Assembly: GCA_009781755.1 (NCBI GenBank)
Contig: WQVD01000023.1
Coordinates: 1-47,032, forward strand
DNA: 47,032 nucleotides
DNA from: Defluviitaleaceae bacterium
GTDB lineage: Bacteria > Bacillota > Clostridia > Lachnospirales > WQUN01
Direction: 5' to 3'
The notes beneath the pieces are model-generated. The model was not told the origin of the DNA. It made no database searches and saw only the letters and a program-made list of their open reading frames with translations. The translations under genes were made by a program, and so were the position numbers. This document shows positions 17,161 to 24,469 of this stretch, one piece after another. Every line of letters starts with the position of its first letter. Positions within the stretch are counted from its first letter, which is position 1.

Positions 17161-17219
17161 CCTTAACTTGACTTTAACGCTACCTTAACTAACCTTAAAT
17201 ATTTGCAATCATACCTTAA
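17161..17219 (-). promoter_or_regulatory. Phased TTAAGG repeats, likely response-regulator site
   Basis: On the minus strand, TTAAGG (or TTAAAG) occurs at 17214-17219, 17193-17198, 17183-17188, 17172-17177 and 17161-17166. The steps are 21, 10, 11 and 11 bp, so all copies lie on the same DNA face. Such direct repeats are typical binding sites for OmpR-type regulators like the one encoded at 18335-19018. They lie directly upstream of the ABC operon. Confidence 0.65.
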
Positions 17220-17222
17220 TTT

Positions 17223-18338
17223 TTACGCCAGCTTTAACGTGAGCCTTACTGTAAAGCCGCATTCATGGTTTTTACACGCCAATTCACCAGCCATTTTTTG
17301 CATGAAATATTTTGAAATGTATAACCCTAAGCCATAGCCCATGCATTTTTCTGTATTTTTACCACGATAAAATTTTCCTGTTAGTAATGGTAACTCTTCA
17401 TCGGGTACGCCCGCGCCATAATCTTGAATATCAATAACCAAGTATTCATTGTCTATAAACGAGTTAATGTTGATATTCGTATTGGCGTATTTATATGCGT
17501 TGCTGATTATGTTGTCCAACACTTGCTGCAGCCGTTGTTGGTCGGCAAAAATGACGCAACCCGGCAAGGAAAAAGGTCTTACCTTCCCGTTATAATCTGC
17601 GCTCTGTATTAATTTAGATAATTCTATGCTTAAAATTTCTGCGGGTATCACCGTTAATGCTTGCAACTCTTCAAGCGTAGCAAGGAACAAATTTGTTACC
17701 AAGTCGTCTATTTGTTCAACCTTACCATTTATCGAACCGAATATTTCTTGTTCGTCTTCATTTTTAGATTTGACAAGCAAAAGTTCCATGGACGATTTTA
17801 TAGAAGCAAGCGGCGTTTTAATGTCATGGCTAAGTGATGCCACAAGTTCCTTTTTGCTTTGGCTTGCTTGCAATTCAGCTTCTTTTGTCGCTTTGAGTTC
17901 TTCCCGTAACAAATCAAAACTTTCTGTAAATGCGCCAAATAGGTTGCTTTCATCCATTTTTAACGGTAAGTCCAGATTGCCTGCTGCAACCGCACCTGCA
18001 AAATATTGCAACTTACGAAATGGTTTTAATATTCTGCGGTTGAGATACAGACAGAACACAACGCTTGCAAATGAAAAAACGCAAATAAAGATGTACAAAA
18101 ATAATTGCATTGCTCCTTCCCTGCGATGTCTTTCTGCGTTCATATCATTGAAGGCTTGTGTCAATTGTGTTGTAAGCATGTATATGTAATCTACTGTTTC
18201 GCCCGTTTCTGTAGCCGTTCGTACCGCATAATTTATAGAAGCTACGTCGGGCGGCGGCACGTCGTTGCCAAAAGCAAAAAACGCAACAATTAGACTAACG
18301 ATGGCAATAAATAGAATTATAGCTATGTATTTTTTCAT
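17223..18338 (-). CDS. Sensor histidine kinase of the ABC-linked two-component system
   Basis: The 371-residue membrane kinase has TM1 at about 4-24, a short outside loop of about 50 residues, TM2 at about 77-99, a HAMP region to about 150, HisKA with H171 in SLSHDIKTPLASIKS, and HATPase_c with NIISNAYKYANT, DIQDYGAGVP and YGLGLYISKYFMQKM. The small sensor loop fits kinases that detect through their ABC permease or membrane lipids. The start overlaps the regulator stop as ATGA. The 3' end lies about 120 nt before the ABC ATPase start, with the repeat-bearing promoter between. Confidence 0.93.
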   Translation of the reverse strand: MKKYIAIILFIAIVSLIVAFFAFGNDVPPPDVASINYAVRTATETGETVDYIYMLTTQLTQAFNDMNAERHRREGAMQLFLYIFICVFSFASVVFCLYLNRRILKPFRKLQYFAGAVAAGNLDLPLKMDESNLFGAFTESFDLLREELKATKEAELQASQSKKELVASLSHDIKTPLASIKSSMELLLVKSKNEDEQEIFGSINGKVEQIDDLVTNLFLATLEELQALTVIPAEILSIELSKLIQSADYNGKVRPFSLPGCVIFADQQRLQQVLDNIISNAYKYANTNININSFIDNEYLVIDIQDYGAGVPDEELPLLTGKFYRGKNTEKCMGYGLGLYISKYFMQKMAGELACKNHECGFTVRLTLKLA

Positions 18339-19018
18339 GATTTTGCCTCAAATATATAACCTGTTCCGCGCACAGTTTTAATGTATAGAGGCTCGTTCGG
18401 ATTTTTTTCGATTTTCTCCCTCAAGCGACGCACATGAACATTCAATGTATTATCTTCAACGATGGAATCTTCCCACACATTTCTAAAAAGCGCTTCCTTG
18501 GGAACAACGCGGTTCTTATTTTTTACAAGGTATGACAACAATTTAAATTCCATTGTTTTTAATTCAATTTTATTGCCACCTACAAGCACACACTTATCTG
18601 CAAAACTTATGTGCAAATCCCCATTTGTAAAAGTTTCTGTATCCGTTTCAAGATTTTGATAACGCTTTAACACTGCCTTTACTTTTGCGAGTAGCACCGT
18701 AAGAGAATAGGGCTTTTTTATATAATCGTCTCCGCCAATATTAAGTGCCAATACCATATCATCATCACTTGTCCGTGCGCTGATGAATAAAATGGGTATA
18801 TTACTCGTTTTACGTAAGTGCCTGCATAAATCAAAACCCGACGTATCACTTAAATTTATATCAAGTAAAATCAAGTCAGCTTCGTTTTCGCGAAAGAAAT
18901 CCAAACAAGATTTTTTATCTGCTACCCAAAAAGTTTTTACGCCAAACATATTAAAATATTCGCAAGTGTTCTTTGACAACATTACTTCATCATCTACGAT
19001 CAAACAGTCGTATTTCAT
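18335..19018 (-). CDS. OmpR/PhoB-family response regulator
   Basis: The 227-residue regulator has a receiver domain with acidic pocket DD at 9-10, phospho-acceptor D53 in LILLDINLSD, and K101 in DDYIKKPY, then a winged-helix Trans_reg_C domain (NKIELKTMEFKLLSYLVKNK, VHVRRLREKIE, IKTVRGTGYIF). GGAGG stands before ATG 19018. Its promoter lies within the long inverted repeat just upstream. It probably binds the phased repeats before the ABC operon. Confidence 0.94.
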   Translation of the reverse strand: MKYDCLIVDDEVMLSKNTCEYFNMFGVKTFWVADKKSCLDFFRENEADLILLDINLSDTSGFDLCRHLRKTSNIPILFISARTSDDDMVLALNIGGDDYIKKPYSLTVLLAKVKAVLKRYQNLETDTETFTNGDLHISFADKCVLVGGNKIELKTMEFKLLSYLVKNKNRVVPKEALFRNVWEDSIVEDNTLNVHVRRLREKIEKNPNEPLYIKTVRGTGYIFEAKS

Positions 19019-19049
19019 TGATCTTCCTCCAAACATAGCTGCTTTTCGT

Positions 19050-19078
19050 AGTATACAACAAAGCCCACAACACAACAA
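19050..19078 (-). promoter_or_regulatory. Sigma-A promoter for the two-component genes
   Basis: -35 TTGTTG (19078-19073) and -10 TATACT (19055-19050) with a 17-bp spacer. The -35 and most of the spacer are the left arm of the 19060-19144 inverted repeat. Confidence 0.55.
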
Positions 19079-19144
19079 ACACTGCCATACAACGGAAAGT
19101 ATATCCTTCCTGAAGTATTGCTAGTTTGTTGTGTTGTGGGCTTT
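19060..19144. repeat. 21-bp perfect inverted repeat, 43-nt loop
   Basis: The arms at 19060-19080 and 19124-19144 are perfectly complementary over 21 bp (core CCCACAACACAACAAAC). The right arm is followed by a T-rich run, so on the plus strand it looks like a terminator; the left arm contains the -35 element of the minus-strand promoter. It marks the right edge of the AT-rich accessory block and could be a terminator, an operator or the relic of a small mobile element. Confidence 0.7.
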
Positions 19145-19176
19145 TTGTATTTGATTTTGTTGTTTTAATTTATACT

Positions 19177-19470
19177 TGCCTCATGAGGGCTTGTGCCGTA
19201 CCCGTATTGAAGGTTGGATCCGTGGGCTTTCCACCGTGCACTGTGGTTTGCCCCCTTCGTCGGGTTGGGCGGTGTTGCGGGTGTTGCCGGTGTTGCGTAC
19301 AACCAACGCAGGGGACTGACAGGCGCAGTGGCGCGGTGGAGTGGACACGCTTCCGAAGAAGCGCATCTTCTTATCCGGCCCATTCGACGCGGAGTGCCTT
19401 TCGTTTGTTGTGGGGTCAGTATACCAACCAAAAACGGACACGTCTTAGTTGACATGTCCGCAGTTTTATG
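19177..19470 (+). ncRNA. Candidate structured RNA gene, class unknown
   Basis: About 290 nt with no credible protein gene, but many hairpins: GGGC-UUU-CCAC...GUGG-UUU-GCCC at 19224-19253, UGCGU/ACGCA around 19294-19311, GCUUC-CGAA-GAAGC around 19350-19363, and a long-range GGUUGG (19212) with CCAACC (19424). A -10 like TATACT sits at 19171-19176, and an imperfect terminator hairpin (AAAACGGACA... TGTCCGCAGTTTT) at 19431-19470 would end a plus-strand transcript. Three GGTGTTGC units lie in the middle. I could not match it to SRP RNA, RNase P RNA, tmRNA or a riboswitch by motif. Size and shape would allow 6S RNA. The strand is inferred from the terminator. Confidence 0.4.
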
Positions 19471-19547
19471 ATTTATGCAGTAACCAAGCAATCACCAATA
19501 TGCCGAACATGCATAAAATGCAGTATCTGCGCTTAGGAGGTTATGGC

Positions 19548-19691
19548 ATGTTCCGTAGAAAACGATTGATGGGTTTGGTATTATTTTTTATTGGCGTGGG
19601 GATGATTATGCAATTTATGATGCCCACGTGGGGTTTTGTGGTAGCGGGTGCGTTGGTTATATTGGGTTTTTGGTATGTGTTTGCCCGTTGA
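19548..19691 (+). CDS. Small membrane protein, 47 residues
   Basis: ATG 19548 follows TAGGAGG at good spacing. The product begins MFRRKRLMG, a positively charged start, followed by two hydrophobic stretches (VLFFIGVGMIMQFMM and GFVVAGALVILGFWYVF). The layout of a short cytoplasmic basic end and a helical hairpin is common among small clostridial membrane proteins of unknown role. Its last 35 nt overlap the 3' end of the RNase E/G gene on the opposite strand. It lies just downstream of the candidate RNA. Confidence 0.65.
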   Translation: MFRRKRLMGLVLFFIGVGMIMQFMMPTWGFVVAGALVILGFWYVFAR

Positions 19692-20877
19692 TGACGGCGT
19701 GCAACGGGGGGCGGGTTTTGCGGCGAGTTAGCTGCACCAGCCCCAACTCGGTCATGCTTACGAGTTCCGTCTTGATACGGTCTTTTTTTATTTCTGCCGC
19801 CAGGGTTTGCAAGAGGATTTGTTTGTCGTCGCGGTCTTTCATGTCAATGAAGTCGATGATGATGATGCCCGACAGGTTGCGCAGGGTGAGTTGAAACGCG
19901 ATGGCTGCGGCGGCTTCTAGGTTGGTGCGCAGGATGGCGGCGCGGTAGTCGTTGCTACCGGAGAATGCGCCCGTATTAACATCGATGACCACGCAAGCTT
20001 CGGTTTGTTCAATGGTCATATGGCCGCCGCTGGGCAGGTAAACGGTTTTGGACAACGCGCAGGTGATTTGCTGGGGGATGTTGTACGCGGTGAAAAGATC
20101 GTTTTCGCTTGTGTCATGGTGGAAAATGGCGGCGGCAAGCGATGGCTTGATAGCGGTGATGCACTGCGCAATAGCGGCAAAAGCCGCCGGGGTGCTTCCG
20201 GTTGTGTCGGGGGTGCTGATGCGGATTTCGTCCAAGTCGTCGGATAGCAAGTCGTTCAACAGGCTCGGCAACGTGTCGGGTAGGGCATCATTAGCGTTGT
20301 TATCAAATGTGGGGTGTAATCGGGTGGGGGGCTTGGCATATTGTGCGCGCTGCGAGATTTCGTGGTGCAGGGCGATGAGCCGTGTGGTTTCTTCTATTAA
20401 TGTGTCTTCGGGTTGTTCCATCGCGCCGGTGCGTATGATTGCGCCGAAGCTTTTTTCAAGTACGGCGTGTACGGCCTTGCGCAGGCGGGCGCGTTCTTGT
20501 GGGTTTTCGATTTTGTGGGATACGCCAATTTCACCGCGCGGGGTGGGGAAGATGATGACGTGGTGACCTTTAATTTTGAGCGTTTGGCCGCCGTAGGAAC
20601 CCTTGGTGCCGTGCGCGTCCTTGTAAATTTGCAATAAAATGGCATCGCCTTTTTTGACGCCGTGGTGGCGCGGCAGGTTCATGAATGCGTTTTTTTCGTG
20701 GCCGATGTCTACGAAGGCGAATTGCCCGGGCAATACATTTTGCACGCGCCCCACGTAAATATGCCCCACCAGCGAAGGTGCGCCGATGGGGTCGATGTAA
20801 ATTTCCGTCATTAAATGGTCGTGCATAAGCGCTACGCGGATGTTATCCGCTGCGCAATCAATCAACAATCGCTTCAT
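19657..20877 (-). CDS. rng: RNase E/G family endoribonuclease
   Basis: This endonuclease processes rRNA and mRNA. The 406-residue protein has an N-terminal S1 domain (LVGHIYVGRVQNVLPGQFAFVDIGHEKNAF) at about 35-115, an RNase-H-like and DNase-I-like core, and the two metal-binding Asp residues near D299 (CVVIDVNTGAFSG) and D342 (GIIIIDFIDMKD). It stops soon after LVQLTRRKTRPPL and lacks the C-terminal CPxC zinc-link and small domain of E. coli RNase G/E, which hold the tetramer together. No binding site precedes ATG 20877, and a -10 ends 7 nt before it, so the mRNA may be leaderless. Confidence 0.9.
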   Translation of the reverse strand: MKRLLIDCAADNIRVALMHDHLMTEIYIDPIGAPSLVGHIYVGRVQNVLPGQFAFVDIGHEKNAFMNLPRHHGVKKGDAILLQIYKDAHGTKGSYGGQTLKIKGHHVIIFPTPRGEIGVSHKIENPQERARLRKAVHAVLEKSFGAIIRTGAMEQPEDTLIEETTRLIALHHEISQRAQYAKPPTRLHPTFDNNANDALPDTLPSLLNDLLSDDLDEIRISTPDTTGSTPAAFAAIAQCITAIKPSLAAAIFHHDTSENDLFTAYNIPQQITCALSKTVYLPSGGHMTIEQTEACVVIDVNTGAFSGSNDYRAAILRTNLEAAAAIAFQLTLRNLSGIIIIDFIDMKDRDDKQILLQTLAAEIKKDRIKTELVSMTELGLVQLTRRKTRPPLHAVINGQTHTKNPI

Positions 20878-20883
20878 GGGGCG

Positions 20884-20912
20884 AGTATATTACGCCTGCC
20901 CCGTTTGCGCAA
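20884..20912 (-). promoter_or_regulatory. Sigma-A promoter giving a probable leaderless rng mRNA
   Basis: -35 TTGCGC (20912-20907), 17-bp spacer, -10 TATACT (20889-20884). Only CGCCCC separates the -10 from ATG 20877, so transcription would start at or next to the A of the start codon. Confidence 0.55.
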
Positions 20913-20943
20913 TTATTTTGCTATACAGCGAAGGTTCGGAGCG

Positions 20944-22275
20944 TCATTCCCCCGCATGCACCAACCCCGGCAGGGCGCGATAGGTGGAGACGTTCACCCG
21001 CTCGCGCGATTGGAACGTGCCGTTTTGGTAGATATGCTTGAATACCTCGTAAGTGAAGCCGCGCACGGGGTCTTGTTTGCGTATGCGTTCGCCGGGGGCT
21101 AGGGTGGTGTCGGTGACAACACGGCAGGGATCGGGCTCGATGATGGAGGTGCGTTCGCTGGTGAAGCGGATGGTACGCCCCGCCGCCCGTGTTTCGTAGC
21201 CGTGGATAGTGATGTACAGCCGCCCGCCCGTGATTTCGGAAGTGAGCAAAATCGGTTGGTTAGTGGAGTTTTTGAATTTCAAATCATACCAAGTACCCGC
21301 CAGCGTGGCGTCAAAGCCATAGTCGGCGTAGCTTACGGGTGCGGAGTGGTTGTGCCGTTGCACCACGGTCAATTCTGCGCGTAGGACGGCGTTGTATAGC
21401 GTGGTGGCCACTTGGCACACGCCGCCGCCCACATCTTCCACGGGTTGCCCACGCACCAATACCAATGCCGCTTCGTACCCGCTGTCGGGTAAATGTGCGG
21501 CAATCACCGTGCCCGCACTAAACACTTCCCCCGGCAAAATAAACTGATTATGTATGCGCGATGATGCGCGATCGATGTTGCGTGCCCGCGCATCGTTGGC
21601 ATTGCCGAGTTGCGGCGTTTGATACGCACCCAACACACTGACGGTAAAATTCAAATCATCGCGCGTATATCGCGGCCGCACCGCTTCTACATGAAGCGCG
21701 ACTGTGCTGTCTGCCAGCGCGGCCAAAGCTTCTGTGGTGGCCGATATCGCAGCGTTGATGTCCATCGTGCGCCCCATCGCCCCTGGTTTGACGGTGATGG
21801 CGCCGTTTTGGTGATAGAACCGCGCGTTCACGGGCGTTTGGTTCAAGTCCGCTGCCAACTCCCGCACAATAGCATCAACATTGTCCGCATCAAAACGGAA
21901 AACAGGCAGCATATCAATTTCATGCGGCCGCCCCAGTAACCGCGCCATCCGCCGCCGCATGTTGCGTTCATTGCTGTATTCCCGCGCGGCTTCCACTACG
22001 TCCGCAAAATCAAACCACACGCCAAACGCAGCAAAGTTACGCACCGCCACTTCATCGCCGTCCAACGCAAAGCGCAATTGCAACGCTTCCAACTCCGGCG
22101 CAAAGCGTTCCCGCAGTGCCGTGTCTGCTTCTTCCGCCGTCATGCCGCCCACGGGCACGCCGTGTATCACCATATGTACATAAATCAATTCCGCATCCGC
22201 TCGTGGAAAAAATAAAAATATCCCCACCGCCAGCAATCCCACCGCTGCCAAAATCATTGCAACTTTCCGCCGCAT
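20944..22275 (-). CDS. VanW-family exported protein with G5-like C-terminus
   Basis: The 443-residue protein has a signal anchor at about 5-24 (KVAMILAAVGLLAVGIFLFF), repeated PG_binding_4-type modules to about 225, the VanW domain (NQFILPGEVFSAG, EDVGGGVCQVATTLYNAVLRAEL, HSAPVSYADYGFDATL, DLKFKNSTNQPI) and a C-terminal G5-like beta region (ISYEVFKHIYQNG-like segment). VanW proteins occur in vancomycin-resistance clusters but are common cell-wall proteins in clostridia; their reaction is unknown. The start codon lies directly after the hairpin at 22281-22323, whose 3' arm holds the only possible ribosome binding site, GGGGTG. Confidence 0.88.
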   Translation of the reverse strand: MRRKVAMILAAVGLLAVGIFLFFPRADAELIYVHMVIHGVPVGGMTAEEADTALRERFAPELEALQLRFALDGDEVAVRNFAAFGVWFDFADVVEAAREYSNERNMRRRMARLLGRPHEIDMLPVFRFDADNVDAIVRELAADLNQTPVNARFYHQNGAITVKPGAMGRTMDINAAISATTEALAALADSTVALHVEAVRPRYTRDDLNFTVSVLGAYQTPQLGNANDARARNIDRASSRIHNQFILPGEVFSAGTVIAAHLPDSGYEAALVLVRGQPVEDVGGGVCQVATTLYNAVLRAELTVVQRHNHSAPVSYADYGFDATLAGTWYDLKFKNSTNQPILLTSEITGGRLYITIHGYETRAAGRTIRFTSERTSIIEPDPCRVVTDTTLAPGERIRKQDPVRGFTYEVFKHIYQNGTFQSRERVNVSTYRALPGLVHAGE

Positions 22276-22280
22276 AAAAA

Positions 22281-22323
22281 CACCCCGCGCAGTTATACTG
22301 GTTAAGTATATTGGCGCGGGGTG
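22281..22323 (-). terminator. Terminator that overlaps the vanW start region
   Basis: CACCCCGCGC (22281-22290) pairs with GCGCGGGGTG (22314-22323), with an inner TATACT/AGTATA stem. On the minus strand TTTTT follows. It ends the DUF4870 gene, but the T-run leads directly into the ATG of the VanW gene, and GGGGTG in its 3' arm is the only ribosome-binding-like sequence for that gene. Confidence 0.75.
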
Positions 22324-22347
22324 CAGTTTATTAATGGGGTTTGGGGT

Positions 22348-22692
22348 TTATTTGAAAATTTGGCTCCATGCTACATTGCCTACGATGGGCAATTTGAAGG
22401 TCGTACCGCTGTACGCTTTGAGCATCATGAACAATCCACTCAGGATGATGACGACCCATGTCAACCACCACAATGGGGTGGCAAGTAGACGAATAATAAA
22501 AATATTGCTGAAGAAGTTCAAAATAGCGGCCAAAATCATCAACGGCAGGAACCACAATACGGATTGCAACGCGTGGAAGCGGACAAACTTGTTTTCGCGT
22601 TCCAAAATTAATACGACTACGCCGCTGAACGCTAAGACCAAATAACTGAGTGCGGCGGCCAAGTTTTCGGTAAGACCAAATACTGATTTCAT
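22348..22692 (-). CDS. DUF4870-type membrane protein
   Basis: The 114-residue protein has three to four hydrophobic helices: NLAAALSYLVLAFSGVVVLIL, VRFHALQSVLWFLPLMILAAI, and WLTWVVIILSGLFMMLKAYSG. The charged link LERENKFVRFHALQS is the hallmark of the DUF4870/Tic20-like family, whose role is unknown. AGGAGG precedes ATG 22692. About 100 nt separate it from the TPR gene upstream, enough for its own promoter, and a terminator follows. It is therefore probably a single-gene unit. Confidence 0.75.
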   Translation of the reverse strand: MKSVFGLTENLAAALSYLVLAFSGVVVLILERENKFVRFHALQSVLWFLPLMILAAILNFFSNIFIIRLLATPLWWLTWVVIILSGLFMMLKAYSGTTFKLPIVGNVAWSQIFK

Positions 22693-22796
22693 GATAATCC
22701 TCCTCGATTACAGGCGGTGATGTTTTATTTAATTCATCTCGCCCTGTGATGAAAAGAAATACGCCATGCAAGGAAATAAGTCTGTCGTTTTGTTTA

Positions 22797-24260
22797 TTAA
22801 TTGATGCCCAGGTTGCTAAGCATTGTGGTGACGCGACCGCGCCGTAGATTCCATGGGGTGGCGGGTAGTGTTTCGTACTCTTCAAGTGAAGTTAGGCGTG
22901 TTAATAAATGAATAGTATCTTCGTTGCGGTTGGGGGCGCGGTAGTACAGGGTGCCCAAGTGGTACAGCACATGCGCGTATTGTGGGTTGTCGGGCGTGAT
23001 GAATAAGAGCGAATCTTCTAATAATACCAACGCGCGGGCATAATCGCCGTCGTTAAATGCCGTGACACCCGTTGTCGCGTAGTGCGTCGCCAGCGCGGGG
23101 AAGGCAACTGCGCGGATATGCTGCGCGGTTGCGATGGTATCAAAGTGCAGCGCTTCAAGTGTAATGAGGTCTAACAACCGGACGGCTTCACGAAAGTCTT
23201 CTATGCTGCCGTTGCCGTTATTGAAGCGATTGACCGCCAAGTGCACGATAATGGTATCGTTGGCACGGTTATAGCGCATTTCTAAGTCAGCAATTTGGTC
23301 ATGCAAATTGGAAATGTAGATTTGTCGTTCTTCATCGGCTTCGTCACGTTCATCCATTTGGTCTTGCGCGGCTTGTGCAGCGGTTTCGGTGGCGCGTTGT
23401 TCTTCTCTTAATGCTTGGGCGTGTTCGCGCCGGATGGCGGGGAGGTATAAGAAATACACACAAGCCAACATCACCGCTGCGCCGATGATAAACGACAAAA
23501 TCCCCACCGCATGAAAATAAGTGGGTTTCTTGTTTGAAATGTTTATCGATTTTTGTGCGCTGGTTTCGGCAATTTTCCAATAGGGTGAAGTTTCGGTCGG
23601 GGGAAGGATGGGTCTTGACGGGGAGCGGGGTGGGGCTTCTGCGCGAGGGCGACGGGGATTTAATGCGTTGAAATACCGCAAAGCCACGGGATTGCGCGCG
23701 TCCACGGCGAATACGCGCTCCAGCGTTGCATTTGCTTGTGGGGTGTTGCGCTGCTGCATGTGGCACAACGCCAACAAGTTGAGCGCGTCTACAAAGCGGG
23801 GGTTATGCTCCAATGACTTGCGCAATTGAATCGCAGCCAAATCATTATGTCCCTGCGCAATAAATTCCAACGCGCGGTTATACAGCACCACGGCGTCGTT
23901 TAACCGCTCGAAGTTGCGGGTGTCCTTGCGTAAAGCTTCTAAATATAAGTTAGCATTGTTATTTTCTTTGAGTTGCGAACGGCTGATGAGCCAATGCTTG
24001 AGCGCGTCGCCGATGCGCCCCATTTCAAAAAGCGCAAGCCCCAGCAGGTTGCGCGCGCGGATGTTGTGTTTATTGACAGAAACGGCGCGCCCCAATTCGT
24101 GCACGCCGCCGGTCATATCTTGTAAATGCAGTCGCTCAAGCCCCTTGTTAAAGAGCCTGTCGCTAATGCGCTCGGTACTGGTGAATAATACCGAATCTAT
24201 CCGGCAATGGGGGCATCGTTTGCCCGTTTGAAAATCCTTGCCACAGTTGGGGCAACGCAT
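22797..24260 (-). CDS. Zinc-ribbon/TPR membrane protein
   Basis: The 487-residue protein starts with a zinc ribbon, C3-x2-C6 and C16-x2-C19, followed by TPR-like repeats at about 35-200 (ARNLLGLALFEMGRIGDALKHW; VDALNLLALCHMQQ), a Pro/Arg-rich linker, one membrane helix at about 250-273, a charged coiled coil at about 275-335, and further TPR-like repeats to the end (GVTAFNDGDYARALVLLEDSL). So one TPR domain is cytosolic and the other probably outside. This build suggests a scaffold. AGAGGA overlaps the stop of the upstream 46-residue gene, so the two are translationally linked. I do not recognise a named family. Confidence 0.8.
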   Translation of the reverse strand: MRCPNCGKDFQTGKRCPHCRIDSVLFTSTERISDRLFNKGLERLHLQDMTGGVHELGRAVSVNKHNIRARNLLGLALFEMGRIGDALKHWLISRSQLKENNNANLYLEALRKDTRNFERLNDAVVLYNRALEFIAQGHNDLAAIQLRKSLEHNPRFVDALNLLALCHMQQRNTPQANATLERVFAVDARNPVALRYFNALNPRRPRAEAPPRSPSRPILPPTETSPYWKIAETSAQKSINISNKKPTYFHAVGILSFIIGAAVMLACVYFLYLPAIRREHAQALREEQRATETAAQAAQDQMDERDEADEERQIYISNLHDQIADLEMRYNRANDTIIVHLAVNRFNNGNGSIEDFREAVRLLDLITLEALHFDTIATAQHIRAVAFPALATHYATTGVTAFNDGDYARALVLLEDSLLFITPDNPQYAHVLYHLGTLYYRAPNRNEDTIHLLTRLTSLEEYETLPATPWNLRRGRVTTMLSNLGIN

Positions 24261-24270
24261 GGGCTGTCCT

Positions 24271-24411
24271 CTATTCTTCTTTTGCGGGCGCGTTGGAAAT
24301 ATATTGTAATAAATCCATGATGTCGACGATTTCGTCGCGCAGGGCGTCTTCTAATTCATCGGCGGTGCGGACGGGTTTATATTTTGCCAGTTCGGCCTTG
24401 AAATCAAACAT
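24271..24411 (-). CDS. Acidic 46-residue protein
   Basis: ATG 24411 follows AAAGGA, and the stop TAG overlaps the ribosome binding site of the TPR gene 10 nt downstream. The product starts MFDFKAELAK and is acidic (DELEDALRDEIVD), probably helical, with no membrane segment. The helix pattern and tight coupling suggest a small partner of the TPR protein. A sigma-A promoter (24441-24469) lies just upstream. Family unknown. Confidence 0.7.
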   Translation of the reverse strand: MFDFKAELAKYKPVRTADELEDALRDEIVDIMDLLQYISNAPAKEE

Positions 24412-24440
24412 GTGGCACGTCCTTTAGTTTGTTTACATTT

Positions 24441-24469
24441 ATATTACATAATTATTATTCATAGTGCAA
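24441..24469 (-). promoter_or_regulatory. Sigma-A promoter for the 46-residue/TPR operon
   Basis: -35 TTGCAC (24469-24464) and -10 TAATAT (24446-24441) with a 17-bp spacer. The -35 lies within the last codons of the upstream asparagine-synthetase-like gene. Confidence 0.6.

Noticed and set aside
19177..19470. SRP RNA, RNase P RNA, tmRNA, T-box or cobalamin riboswitch
   Set aside because: I looked for GGAAGGAAGCAGC, GAGGAAAGTCC, the tRNA-like TTCGA end, GGTGGNACCGCG and the cobalamin core; only weak chance resemblances (for example CCGCGCCACTG on the minus strand) were found.
19126..19491. Open frames of 85-108 codons on both strands over the candidate RNA
   Set aside because: Overlapping frames on both strands, low-complexity composition, no ribosome binding sites and many stable hairpins make protein coding unlikely, though not excluded.
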